Notes: generated from the sequence alone by a model not told the origin. Numbered from the stretch's first letter, positions 7,743 to 13,822 are shown. The stretch is DNA of 13,943 bases from an uncultured Bulleidia sp. (GCA_934757945.1 CAKVLT010000047.1:1-13943), one strand, 5' to 3'. Made by a program: numbers and translations.

Positions 7743-9017
7743 TTATTGACAGAAAACATCTAATTTTTCATCTATCTCTTTATCTCGTCTGAATTTTGGA
7801 TGCACCATCTTTCCTTTGGCAAATACAAGTTCTATATGCTTTAATGCATTCAAATCTTCCAATGGATTTTTCTTAACAACAATCATGTCAGCACGCTTAC
7901 CTTCATCAATAGAACCTGTGATGTCTCCAATACCCGCAAGAATAGCATTCTGTAAAGTAGCTGTATATAAAGCAAAGGCATTTGTCACACCAACATATTT
8001 ATGGAAATATACCAGCTCCCTGTAGAAGTCATATTGAGTAATCCAAGGACAGCCTACATCATTACCCAGACCTACCGGTATCCCGTTCTCTAATGCCGCT
8101 TTACTGCATTCCACAATACCGTTAAAGACCATCTTGCCGTTATACAGCTGTACATCATTCACTTTGGAAACGGACTGATCAAATAACGCAAATGGCAGAG
8201 CAGGTGATAAAGTGGTAATTAAAAATGCACCTTTCTGCTTAAAAAGATCCATCATTTCCTGATCAGGCTGTGCACCATGCTCAATACTGTCAACACCGTT
8301 TCTCAAAGCTGCCTTCACACCTTGCGCAGATTCCACATGTGCACTGGTCAATAACCCCAATGTATGTGCCTTATCACAGATAGCCTGAATCATATCCTCA
8401 GGCATCTTCATTTCTCCAGGTACGCCCTTTTCAGTTGCGTCCAGTACACCACCTGTTACCATCAGTTTCACAAGATCCACATTCTGTGCATAGGAATCTT
8501 CCACAAACCGTACAGCTTCTTCATTATTTTTCGCCACACGTGCCACACTTCCGGCCATATGACCGCCTTCCACGGTAATACCTTCATTTCCCGCAAGAAT
8601 AACAGGCCCAATTTTAGAACCAGCCTTAATCTCTTCTCTCAGTCGAGTATCCAGATCTTTTAAACCACCTACTGTTCTGATGGTTGTTACACCACCATAC
8701 AATTCCAGTTTTGCAAAATTGCATACCATCTTATAGGCAATGGCTTTAGTAATCGGATTAGAGAACAGAAAATCTACTGTTTTCTTATTATCTTTCTGTT
8801 TACCGGAATGTGCCCCATTCCCTGCTAAATGCACATGCATATTGATTAATCCTGGAAGGAGATACCTTCCCTTTAAATCAATCACTTCATATCCAGGTTC
8901 CTGTGTATCACTGATTTCTTCAATGAGACCGTTTTGCACATGAATATATTTACTTTCTTCCACCTGCATGTCTTTGTGACCATTTAAGACCTTTGCGTTT
9001 GTAATTACATATTTCAT
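7743..9017 (-). CDS. Metal-dependent amidohydrolase (imidazolonepropionase/prolidase-like, COG1228 type)
   Basis: This 424-residue protein is a cytoplasmic amidohydrolase-superfamily enzyme with a complete binuclear metal site: HVH (His61, His63), a probable carboxylated Lys184 in DLVKLM, His227 in SAHVES, His247 in IEHG and Asp320 in GLGND. The N-terminal beta sandwich (1-55) is followed by the TIM barrel. The C-terminal GKRADMIVVKKNPLED segment is the usual end of the second sandwich. This family includes imidazolonepropionases and the Xaa-Pro or Xaa-Arg dipeptidases; the actual substrate cannot be read from the sequence. The frame is open to 9095, but I start at 9017 because MKYVITNAKVLNG is the normal family N-terminus and AAAGGAAG lies eight bases upstream. 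Another Met at 9041 lies at the predicted -10. With iadA and gdhA nearby, a role in peptide or amino-acid breakdown is a reasonable inference. Confidence 0.93.
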   Translation of the reverse strand: MKYVITNAKVLNGHKDMQVEESKYIHVQNGLIEEISDTQEPGYEVIDLKGRYLLPGLINMHVHLAGNGAHSGKQKDNKKTVDFLFSNPITKAIAYKMVCNFAKLELYGGVTTIRTVGGLKDLDTRLREEIKAGSKIGPVILAGNEGITVEGGHMAGSVARVAKNNEEAVRFVEDSYAQNVDLVKLMVTGGVLDATEKGVPGEMKMPEDMIQAICDKAHTLGLLTSAHVESAQGVKAALRNGVDSIEHGAQPDQEMMDLFKQKGAFLITTLSPALPFALFDQSVSKVNDVQLYNGKMVFNGIVECSKAALENGIPVGLGNDVGCPWITQYDFYRELVYFHKYVGVTNAFALYTATLQNAILAGIGDITGSIDEGKRADMIVVKKNPLEDLNALKHIELVFAKGKMVHPKFRRDKEIDEKLDVFCQ

Positions 9018-9039
9018 ATTCAATACTTCCTTTACCTTC

Positions 9040-9045
9040 ATTATA
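9040..9045 (-). promoter_or_regulatory. Perfect -10 box before the amidohydrolase
   Basis: On the minus strand TATAAT is followed about seven bases later by a predicted start near 9033, giving a leader of about 16 bases with AAAGGAAG before ATG 9017. The base stretch 16-18 upstream (around TGCTTA) is a poor -35, so this promoter is only moderately supported. Confidence 0.4.
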
Positions 9046-9207
9046 CACAAAACATAATCCAGTAAGCATAAGTTCAGAAGTAACTTCAGTATCAAGAAAA
9101 AAATAAAACATCATATAGTATTTATCGACTGTCAGGGGCAGTGCAGGGATGATTGTGTTTGGCTGCACCTTTATAGGCATCCTTCTTACATACTGTGGCT
9201 GTCAGCT

Positions 9208-9344
9208 TCATTCCTCTGATAAGTCACACAATCTTTTTATGCCAGGCTTTGATATTGAATAATCGCCACCGGAGCACAGAGAAGGTTCTGTATTCCGGTA
9301 TCTCTTTGCCTGATCTGCTCATCTGTATAACGTCTCTTATACAT
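9208..9344 (-). pseudogene. Possible frameshifted gene relic (HNH-endonuclease-like or transposase-like N-terminus)
   Basis: AGGAGG sits eight bases before ATG 9344, an ideal start signal. It opens a 35-codon frame (9344-9237) beginning MYKRRYTDEQIRQ, which then degrades into an unremarkable tail. In the next frame, from about 9300 to the stop at 9210-9208, the reading is EPSLCSGGDYSISKPGIKRL. YTDEQ followed by GG-[DN]-Y-x6-I-K-x-L resembles the N-terminal DNA-binding region of small phage-type HNH endonucleases. RRYTDEQI alone also resembles the start of IS3-family OrfA. Either reading needs at least one frameshift and an internal deletion. It could instead be an intact 35-residue peptide gene. 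I call it a relic with low confidence. Confidence 0.25.
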
Positions 9345-9345
9345 A

Positions 9346-9409
9346 AAAATGACCTCCTGAAGAGGTAGCAGAACTGTCAACGTTCTGTACTACTTACGGA
9401 GATCATTTT
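9346..9409 (-). terminator. Long terminator hairpin after the SseB-domain protein gene
   Basis: On the minus strand AAAATGATCTCC (9409-9398) pairs with GGAGGTCATTTT (9357-9346) with one G-T wobble. Inside, GTAG-TA-CAGAAC pairs with GTTCTGCTAC around a GTTGACA loop. The 3' side ends ATTTTT. The hairpin includes the TGA stop of the upstream gene (9405-9403). Its 3' arm contains AGGAGG, the ribosome binding site of the small downstream frame. The near-symmetry means it could also work in the other direction. Confidence 0.6.
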
Positions 9410-10596
9410 AATTTCTGTTTTTTGTCAAAACTCAATCCTTTTTCACCAGGAACACCGAATTCTTTTCTGTAACTTTCCTGCTTGGTGATGATATCAATCA
9501 TTTCCTGAGGCAGATAAACATATTTTGGTCCAAATGCATTAATCACAATACCTGAATGCCCCTTCGTCATCAGCTGTACCGCATCCTGAAAAGTAATCTG
9601 AATCGTATCCGGTTCTTTACCATTAACAAACAATGATTTCCAGTTGGTTAATGCATTTACATCTGTAAAGACAGCAAAGGTTTTTTCCTCCACATTATTC
9701 ACTGTTCTGTTAACAGCCATAAATCCTATCTTCATGGTTTTCTGCAGTACAGAGGAAGTCTTTTCCATCACTACCGGAACAATAAATGTTGTATGCACCA
9801 GTTCCTGAATGAATGCATCAATATACTGTGCATCTGTTCTCAGTTCACCATATTCAAACAACAATGCACGTAACTTTGGATTTTCCAGAGGATATCTGGA
9901 AATCTGTACACTGCTGATCACCTCATACTTTTCAGCCTCAGATGTATCCAGTATCACAGTGGCCATTGTATCTGTCACATGGTCCACTTCCTGATCATTC
10001 ACAACGATTTTCTTTATGGTCACTTTTACCTTTTTCTTTCCATACAGATTCACAGAATCTTTTACTTTTAAAGTACCGTGAACAACACCTTCAATCTTGG
10101 AGGTTTTGCCTTCATGGAATACTTTTCTGATCACCATGGAAACACGGCGTTTTTCCGTATTTGTAAAAGCAGATTTTAATTTGACGCCGGATTTTGCCTT
10201 GGCTAATACATCATCAATGGCAAACGTTGTCATCTGAAATCTGTAAAAGAACATACCTGCAAATATCAGTAATACAGGAAATGCCAGATTTGGCAATATT
10301 TCCTGTGGTTCATGCCCATTGGAAATACCCAAAGCATACATACCTGCCACAAGCATGAAACTGAAAAATACCAGTGCATCGAATACTATTGACTTAAATA
10401 ATTCTTTTTTAGGTATTACACCTGTCCCATAAACATTTAATGTCTTTCCAAAAGATGTAAAGCAAATACCAAAAGCAAATAAAACCCAGCTCATCAATAT
10501 GGCACTTTCTCCCCGGATAAACACAAGCGTAAAAGCTGAAGCGTATAAACCTGCACCAATGGCAGAGACTATTGTTCCCTTCTTATTCACTATCAT
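9403..10596 (-). CDS. Membrane protein with EF-Tu-domain-2-like barrel and SseB domain
   Basis: This roughly 398-residue protein has three visible parts. Four hydrophobic segments (about 9-27, 34-52, 67-90 and 101-120) anchor it. Residues about 140-215 resemble the beta barrel of EF-Tu domain 2: KVFHEGKTSKIEGVV, then HGTLKVKDSVNLYG, a later VDH and a closing ATVILD strand. Residues about 230-372 match the SseB N-terminal domain, with FAVFTDVNALTNW, a central amphipathic segment and SGIVINAFGPKYVYLP. The C-terminus is basic (DKKQKLK). The function is unknown; SseB domains are poorly characterised. No HExxH protease or penicillin-binding domain is present. It abuts the BlaI-type repressor stop (TAG then GTG-ATG), so the two are translationally linked. 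Three starts compete: GTG 10599, ATG 10596, and GTG 10590, which has the best spacing to AGTAGG. Confidence 0.85.
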   Translation of the reverse strand: MIVNKKGTIVSAIGAGLYASAFTLVFIRGESAILMSWVLFAFGICFTSFGKTLNVYGTGVIPKKELFKSIVFDALVFFSFMLVAGMYALGISNGHEPQEILPNLAFPVLLIFAGMFFYRFQMTTFAIDDVLAKAKSGVKLKSAFTNTEKRRVSMVIRKVFHEGKTSKIEGVVHGTLKVKDSVNLYGKKKVKVTIKKIVVNDQEVDHVTDTMATVILDTSEAEKYEVISSVQISRYPLENPKLRALLFEYGELRTDAQYIDAFIQELVHTTFIVPVVMEKTSSVLQKTMKIGFMAVNRTVNNVEEKTFAVFTDVNALTNWKSLFVNGKEPDTIQITFQDAVQLMTKGHSGIVINAFGPKYVYLPQEMIDIITKQESYRKEFGVPGEKGLSFDKKQKLK

Positions 10597-10599
10597 CAC

Positions 10600-10953
10600 C
10601 TACTTTGTATATGTTCGGATAAGATTCATCACATATCCTGCATCCTGCTTACTTATACCGTTTTGTTTCAGATACATTTCTACAAGTTTAGGGAAAGAAG
10701 ACTGGCAATACGTATCCATAAAATCTGTCACCATTTTTTCATAATAGTCTTCTCTTTCAAGAGACATATAAAAATGAGAGTTTTCTTTCTTTAAAACACC
10801 TTTTTCTTCCATCCGTTTCAAAAGCGTAAAAACTGTAGATCTTTTCCACTCAAAATTAGCACAGCACATATTTACCAGCTGCATCGTCCCGATACCGGGA
10901 TTCGCCCATATCCACTCTGCTACTTTTCTTTCTGTATCTGTCATTTTCTGCAT
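10600..10953 (-). CDS. BlaI/MecI/CopY-family transcriptional repressor, 117 aa
   Basis: This is a dimeric winged-helix repressor of the Penicillinase_R family. The N-terminal part LTD-like MTDTERKVAEWIWANPG (4-20) is followed by the recognition region WKRSTVFTLLKRMEEKGVLKKE (36-57). The wing FYMSLE and a C-terminal helical dimer domain (about 68-117) complete a protein of normal length. Family members bind TACA-N2-TGTA operators and are inactivated by proteolysis (BlaI, MecI) or by copper (CopY). There is no C-terminal CxCx4CxC metal motif, so CopY-type copper sensing is not supported, and no BlaR1-type protease gene is adjacent. The promoter just upstream holds an exact operator, so self-repression is likely. 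Neither ATG 10953 nor ATG 10944 has a Shine-Dalgarno sequence; the predicted transcript starts at about 10953. The downstream partner is the SseB-domain membrane protein. Confidence 0.94.
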   Translation of the reverse strand: MQKMTDTERKVAEWIWANPGIGTMQLVNMCCANFEWKRSTVFTLLKRMEEKGVLKKENSHFYMSLEREDYYEKMVTDFMDTYCQSSFPKLVEMYLKQNGISKQDAGYVMNLIRTYTK

Positions 10954-10959
10954 AAATTA

Positions 10960-10988
10960 AGTCTACACGTGTAAATACACATCGTCAA
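10960..10988 (-). promoter_or_regulatory. Promoter of the BlaI-type repressor gene
   Basis: On the minus strand TTGACG (10988-10983) and TAGACT (10965-10960) are separated by exactly 17 bases, a good sigma-A-type promoter. The predicted transcription start, seven bases beyond the -10, is at about 10953, which is the A of the first ATG. The mRNA would then be leaderless or nearly so. Confidence 0.7.
10964..10973. promoter_or_regulatory. BlaI/MecI/CopY-type operator TACA-CG-TGTA
   Basis: TACACGTGTA is a perfect ten-base palindrome that matches the TACA-N2-TGTA core of BlaI, MecI and CopY operators. It lies between the -35 and the -10 and overlaps the first two bases of the -10, so a bound repressor would block RNA polymerase. 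It stands 10 bases before the repressor start codon, which points to autoregulation of the repressor-membrane protein pair. Confidence 0.72.
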
Positions 10989-11004
10989 AGAAACAATTCT
11001 TAAG

Positions 11005-11184
11005 TTACTTCAACAGGTTTTCCAGATTGTCAAATTTCACTTTATGCATGGAAGCTTTTTCAATAATTGCTCTGATGATTTCTCTTTCTTTATAACTGCA
11101 TTTTCTGTATTCTCTGATCATTCTTTTTTCTTCAGAGGTATACCCTGTATTCTGTGTAAAATATTTTTTCTTCTGTTCAATCAT
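11005..11184 (-). CDS. Small basic helical protein, 59 aa, hypothetical
   Basis: A complete short frame encodes 59 residues starting MIEQKKKYFTQNTGYTSEEK and ending FDNLENLLK. The start codon lies 8 bases inside the end of tcdA (the tcdA TGA is at 11179-11177), and AAAGGA lies about ten bases upstream, consistent with translation coupled to tcdA. The composition is rich in Lys, Glu, Arg and Ile with one Cys, predicted mostly helical (SYKEREIIRAIIEKAS), with no membrane segment or signal peptide. I do not recognise a family. It fills the gap between tcdA and the repressor promoter, leaving no clear terminator after it. Charged composition, the good ribosome binding site and close packing argue that it is real rather than chance; conservation would be decisive. 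Confidence 0.65.
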   Translation of the reverse strand: MIEQKKKYFTQNTGYTSEEKRMIREYRKCSYKEREIIRAIIEKASMHKVKFDNLENLLK

Positions 11185-11917
11185 TTTCAGTATTTCCTTT
11201 CTCTGTTAAATCACGTACTGCAATAGAAGCCAGCAACAATCCTGCAGCAGGAGGCACAAATGCTGTACTTCCCGGAATAGAACGTTTTCCCTGTGGCAAA
11301 GTTTCCTGTTCTCCTTCTGTCACATGTACTTTCTTAGGCAGTTCAGAAGAACATACAACTCTTAAAGACGTTATATGTCTTTTTCTTAATTCTCTACGCA
11401 TCACTTTTGCAAGAGGATCATTTTTCGTGCTGAAGATGTCTGTGCAATACAACTTGGAAGGATCCAGTCGATTTCCACATCCCATACTTGAAAGCAAAGG
11501 AATGCCCAGCTCATCTGCACAAACAATAATATCCAATTTAGCTGACACCGTATCAATCGCATCAATAATATAGTCCCAGCTTGTAAAATCAAACTCATCT
11601 CTGTTATCCGGCAGGTAAAACTTCTGAATGCACTCTACTTCAATAGAAGGATCAATACTATGTATTCTTTCTTTTGCCGCAATCACTTTTGGTTTACCTA
11701 TTGTCTGTAATGTAGCTACCATCTGTCTGTTGATATTGGTTACAGACACTTCGTCATTATCTATCAGCACCAGCTTTCCTACTCCGCTTCTTGCCAGTGC
11801 TTCCACACAACTGCCCCCAACACCGCCAACACCAAATACTGCCACTGTGCTGTTTCGTAATGTCTGAAATGCCGCATCTCCTATTACCAGACGCATTCTT
11901 GTAAACTGATCTTTCAT
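11177..11917 (-). CDS. tcdA: TcdA/CsdL, tRNA threonylcarbamoyladenosine dehydratase
   Basis: This ThiF/MoeB-family enzyme uses ATP to cyclise t6A37 of ANN-decoding tRNAs to ct6A in the cytoplasm. The 246-residue protein has the E1-like nucleotide loop GVGGVGG (29-35), LIDNDEVSVTNINRQ (51-65) with the adenylation Asp and Arg, the TcdA-specific SSMGCGNRLDPSKL (143-156), and the C-terminal GSTAFVPPAAGLLLA segment. There is no MoaD- or ThiS-type partner nearby, as expected for TcdA. The frame extends to ATG 11944, but MKDQFTRMRLVIG at 11917 matches the usual family N-terminus and a promoter lies inside the extra codons, so I start at 11917. No Shine-Dalgarno sequence precedes this ATG. It overlaps the 59-codon gene downstream. 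The only tRNA in the window, tRNA-Ile, is an ANN-decoding substrate class. Confidence 0.95.
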   Translation of the reverse strand: MKDQFTRMRLVIGDAAFQTLRNSTVAVFGVGGVGGSCVEALARSGVGKLVLIDNDEVSVTNINRQMVATLQTIGKPKVIAAKERIHSIDPSIEVECIQKFYLPDNRDEFDFTSWDYIIDAIDTVSAKLDIIVCADELGIPLLSSMGCGNRLDPSKLYCTDIFSTKNDPLAKVMRRELRKRHITSLRVVCSSELPKKVHVTEGEQETLPQGKRSIPGSTAFVPPAAGLLLASIAVRDLTEKGNTEND

Positions 11918-11926
11918 AATAAATGT

Positions 11927-11954
11927 ATTGTATGTGATTTTCATAAAAACTCAA
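11927..11954 (-). promoter_or_regulatory. Putative promoter for tcdA
   Basis: On the minus strand TTGAGT (11954-11949) and TACAAT (11932-11927) are separated by 16 bases. The predicted transcription start at about 11920 is three bases before ATG 11917, which has no ribosome binding site. If the upstream ATG 11944 were used instead, the promoter would have to lie further upstream. Confidence 0.45.
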
Positions 11955-12069
11955 CAAAAAGACACTGAAAGCCACAGAATGAGCAGAGTTTACAATTCAA
12001 CGGTTCATAAGCAAAGCCTCCCTGCACTATGTATATTGTTAAAAATCGATAAACATATACACAGAAAGT
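11955..12069 (-). other. Intergenic region with an inverted repeat and a three-codon frame behind a strong ribosome binding site
   Basis: Between the iadA terminator and the tcdA promoter two signals stand out. TGTATATTGTT (12030-12040) and AACATATACA (12052-12061) form an inverted repeat with one bulged base and an 11-base centre, a possible operator or hairpin. Downstream of it on the minus strand, AGGGAGG (12023-12017) lies eight bases before ATG 12008, which opens only Met-Asn-Arg and stops at 11999-11997. Another frame from GTG 12026 runs 28 codons with four Cys (CKLCSFCGFQC) and stops at 11941, overlapping ATG 11944 of the tcdA frame as ATGA. I see no family resemblance in either. Confidence 0.4.
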
Positions 12070-12097
12070 AAAAAAATGAAGAGATTTCTCTCCTCAT
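12070..12097 (-). terminator. Intrinsic terminator of iadA with GAAA tetraloop
   Basis: On the minus strand ATGAGGAGA (12097-12089) pairs with TCTCTTCAT (12084-12076), with one G-T wobble, around a GAAA loop, and is followed by seven T. The stop codon of iadA (12096-12094) is inside the 5' arm. Confidence 0.9.
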
Positions 12098-13230
12098 TCA
12101 TAATCATAATAATTCTTTGCAGTAATTGTTTTATCTTTCATCATGACTTTTCCCAGAGCCACAACACCATCAATATTCAGATTTTCATCCAGGATAACAC
12201 AATCCGCATCTGCATGTGTCTGCAATCTTCCCTTTTGAGGCATCTCCAGTGCATCTGCAACATTTTTTGTAATAATGGAAATAGCTGTAGATATATCCAC
12301 ATGTTCTATCTGAATGAGATCTTTAATCGTCTGATATAAAGTCTCCATCTTTCCAATACCCATACCTATAATCTTCTTATCGGCACTCCACTTTGGGAAA
12401 GAACCGTTGGAATCAGAAGATAAAGTAATCTGACGTAAAGGAATTTCCTTTAGTGTTTCCGCCAGGATTTTTGCTGTTTCCGCTGTATCCAGTCCACTTG
12501 TAAAATCAATATAGCCACCCATCTTTGCAAAAGCAATGGCATCTTCATACTGATTTGCCACATGTGTTGGTCTGAACTGTGTCACAGGAATATCACTTTC
12601 TTCAACAATCTTCATGACATCCTTATAGCCAATCTTTCCTGTACCTGTATGCATATGTACTACACCTGGCTTTTTAGCCAGCAGTGCAGCAGTTCTGACT
12701 TCACTTGCCACACGTGTCAGTTCATGTCTGTCTACCTGGGAAGATCTATGGTCACTGATAGCAATCTTGACACCGATGACTTCGTCAATAAAAGCCACAT
12801 CCGTACCTAAGCTTCCTGTTAAAGTGGTACTTGGATATGCATAAGAACCTGTCAGGCACCATGCACTGATTCCCTGTTCTCTTAATCCTTTTGTTTTTGC
12901 GATTAAAGCAGGAACACTTTTTGCATGTGCATCTGTTCCCAGCAAGCCAACAACACTGGTCACACCATAACGAATACAATCTGTCATCTGTAGCTCTCTT
13001 ATCAGTGAAGCAAATCCGTTTTCTCCTCCACCTCCTAAGATATGTACATGCTGGTCAAAAAAACCTGGAACGATTGTCTTGCCTGTACAGTCTATTTCTT
13101 CGTAATCCTGTGGAAAAGAAAAATCAATATGGTCTGCAATCTGAATGATTTTACCTTCACTCATCAACACATCCTGAATACCCATGTCTTCCGGAGCATA
13201 CACATGCCCGCCTGTTAATTTCAAAAACAT
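12094..13230 (-). CDS. iadA: Isoaspartyl dipeptidase (beta-aspartyl peptidase)
   Basis: The enzyme hydrolyses beta-aspartyl dipeptides formed by damage to Asn and Asp residues and recovers their amino acids in the cytoplasm. The 378-residue protein aligns with E. coli IadA with a constant shift of seven through the first two thirds. His61 and His63 (DQHVHILGGGGE) match His68 and His70, Glu70 matches Glu77, Thr99 matches Thr106, Tyr130 matches Tyr137, Lys155 (VKIAISDHR) matches the carboxylated Lys162, and Arg162 matches Arg169. His194 and His223 match His201 and His230, and Asp273 (SSDSNGS) is the catalytic Asp. The segment after His223 is shorter and has no Arg where E. coli has Arg233. GAAGG lies eight bases before the ATG. 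It follows the membrane protein gene by 17 bases and ends in a terminator. Confidence 0.96.
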   Translation of the reverse strand: MFLKLTGGHVYAPEDMGIQDVLMSEGKIIQIADHIDFSFPQDYEEIDCTGKTIVPGFFDQHVHILGGGGENGFASLIRELQMTDCIRYGVTSVVGLLGTDAHAKSVPALIAKTKGLREQGISAWCLTGSYAYPSTTLTGSLGTDVAFIDEVIGVKIAISDHRSSQVDRHELTRVASEVRTAALLAKKPGVVHMHTGTGKIGYKDVMKIVEESDIPVTQFRPTHVANQYEDAIAFAKMGGYIDFTSGLDTAETAKILAETLKEIPLRQITLSSDSNGSFPKWSADKKIIGMGIGKMETLYQTIKDLIQIEHVDISTAISIITKNVADALEMPQKGRLQTHADADCVILDENLNIDGVVALGKVMMKDKTITAKNYYDYE

Positions 13231-13247
13231 ACTTTTAGCCTTCTTTC

Positions 13248-13745
13248 TTATCCAATTATAGCGCCTAACGCTCCATATGAAACAACTGTCATGATTACAG
13301 CTGCTAAAAAGATACCCAATAATATGGATAAAGATGCTTTCTTCAGATCCATATCAAATAAGGATGCGACCAGAGACCCTGTCCAGGCACCTGTTCCAGG
13401 TAAAGGAATGCCTACAAATAACATCAATCCCCAGAATCCGTATTTTTCAATCTTAGGCCTGTTCTTTGTAGCTTTTTCCTCCAGCCATGTCGCAATCTTA
13501 CTCATATGATGATCTGCCATCCAGTGAATAATCTTTTTGATTAATAATAATATAAAAGGAATAGGTACAATATTTCCCAGTACACACCAGAATATTGCCT
13601 GCCACATCGGAATCTGTAACAATCTTGCAAGTACAAGGCCGCCTCTTTCTTCAATCAAAGGAATCATAGAAACAATAAAGACAGATAAGGACGGAGAAAT
13701 ATGCTGTCCTATCGTTCCCATAAACCAAGTCAAAAATCCATTCAT
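13248..13745 (-). CDS. Small multidrug export protein family (COG2426) membrane protein, 165 aa
   Basis: This is an integral membrane protein of the Sm_multidrug_ex family, distantly related to DedA/VTT proteins. Despite the family name, transport of drugs is not well established. Visible features are the conserved SMIPLIEERGG (26-36), a hydrophobic segment at about 50-72, a basic amphipathic loop (73-100), then GLMLFVGIPLPGTGAWTGS (106-124) with the re-entrant-loop-like PLPGTGAW motif, and a last membrane segment at about 139-160. The frame is open to 13778, but I start at 13745 because GGAGG lies eight bases before this ATG and MNGFLTWF fits the family. It is the first gene of a unit with iadA, 17 bases away. 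Export or uptake of peptides is only a guess. No clear promoter is visible before it. Confidence 0.93.
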   Translation of the reverse strand: MNGFLTWFMGTIGQHISPSLSVFIVSMIPLIEERGGLVLARLLQIPMWQAIFWCVLGNIVPIPFILLLIKKIIHWMADHHMSKIATWLEEKATKNRPKIEKYGFWGLMLFVGIPLPGTGAWTGSLVASLFDMDLKKASLSILLGIFLAAVIMTVVSYGALGAIIG

Positions 13746-13822
13746 GCAGATAACCTCCACTGTTTTGTATAACGTCACTACTCTACCACAAGTAATCTAT
13801 TTTTCCTATATTCAGAAAAAGC

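Larger units (their letters stand above)
9018..9402. other. 385-base stretch without an intact gene
   Basis: From right to left on the minus strand it holds most of a long terminator hairpin (9346-9409), a probable gene relic starting with a strong ribosome binding site (9208-9344), and the promoter of the amidohydrolase (near 9040). Between 9046 and 9207 I see no convincing gene. One frame is open over 8950-9180, but it has no family resemblance and overlaps the amidohydrolase start. A small inverted repeat GAAGT-T-ACTTC lies at about 9076-9086. Confidence 0.6.

Noticed and set aside
8950..9180. 76-codon frame overlapping the amidohydrolase start
   Set aside because: It has no ribosome binding site and no recognisable domain, and its last third is the amidohydrolase N-terminal region read in the wrong frame.
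10600..10953. Copper-sensing CopY assignment for the repressor
   Set aside because: The operator core fits CopY as well, but the C-terminal CxCx4CxC motif needed for copper sensing is absent and no copper transporter is nearby.
11757..11975. 72-codon minus-strand frame inside and before tcdA
   Set aside because: It is the wrong-frame reading of the conserved TcdA nucleotide-binding region and has no start signal.
12076..12339. Plus-strand 87-codon frame opposite the iadA 3' end
   Set aside because: It begins in the poly-A/terminator stem of iadA and has no ribosome binding site. It is antisense to conserved iadA sequence.
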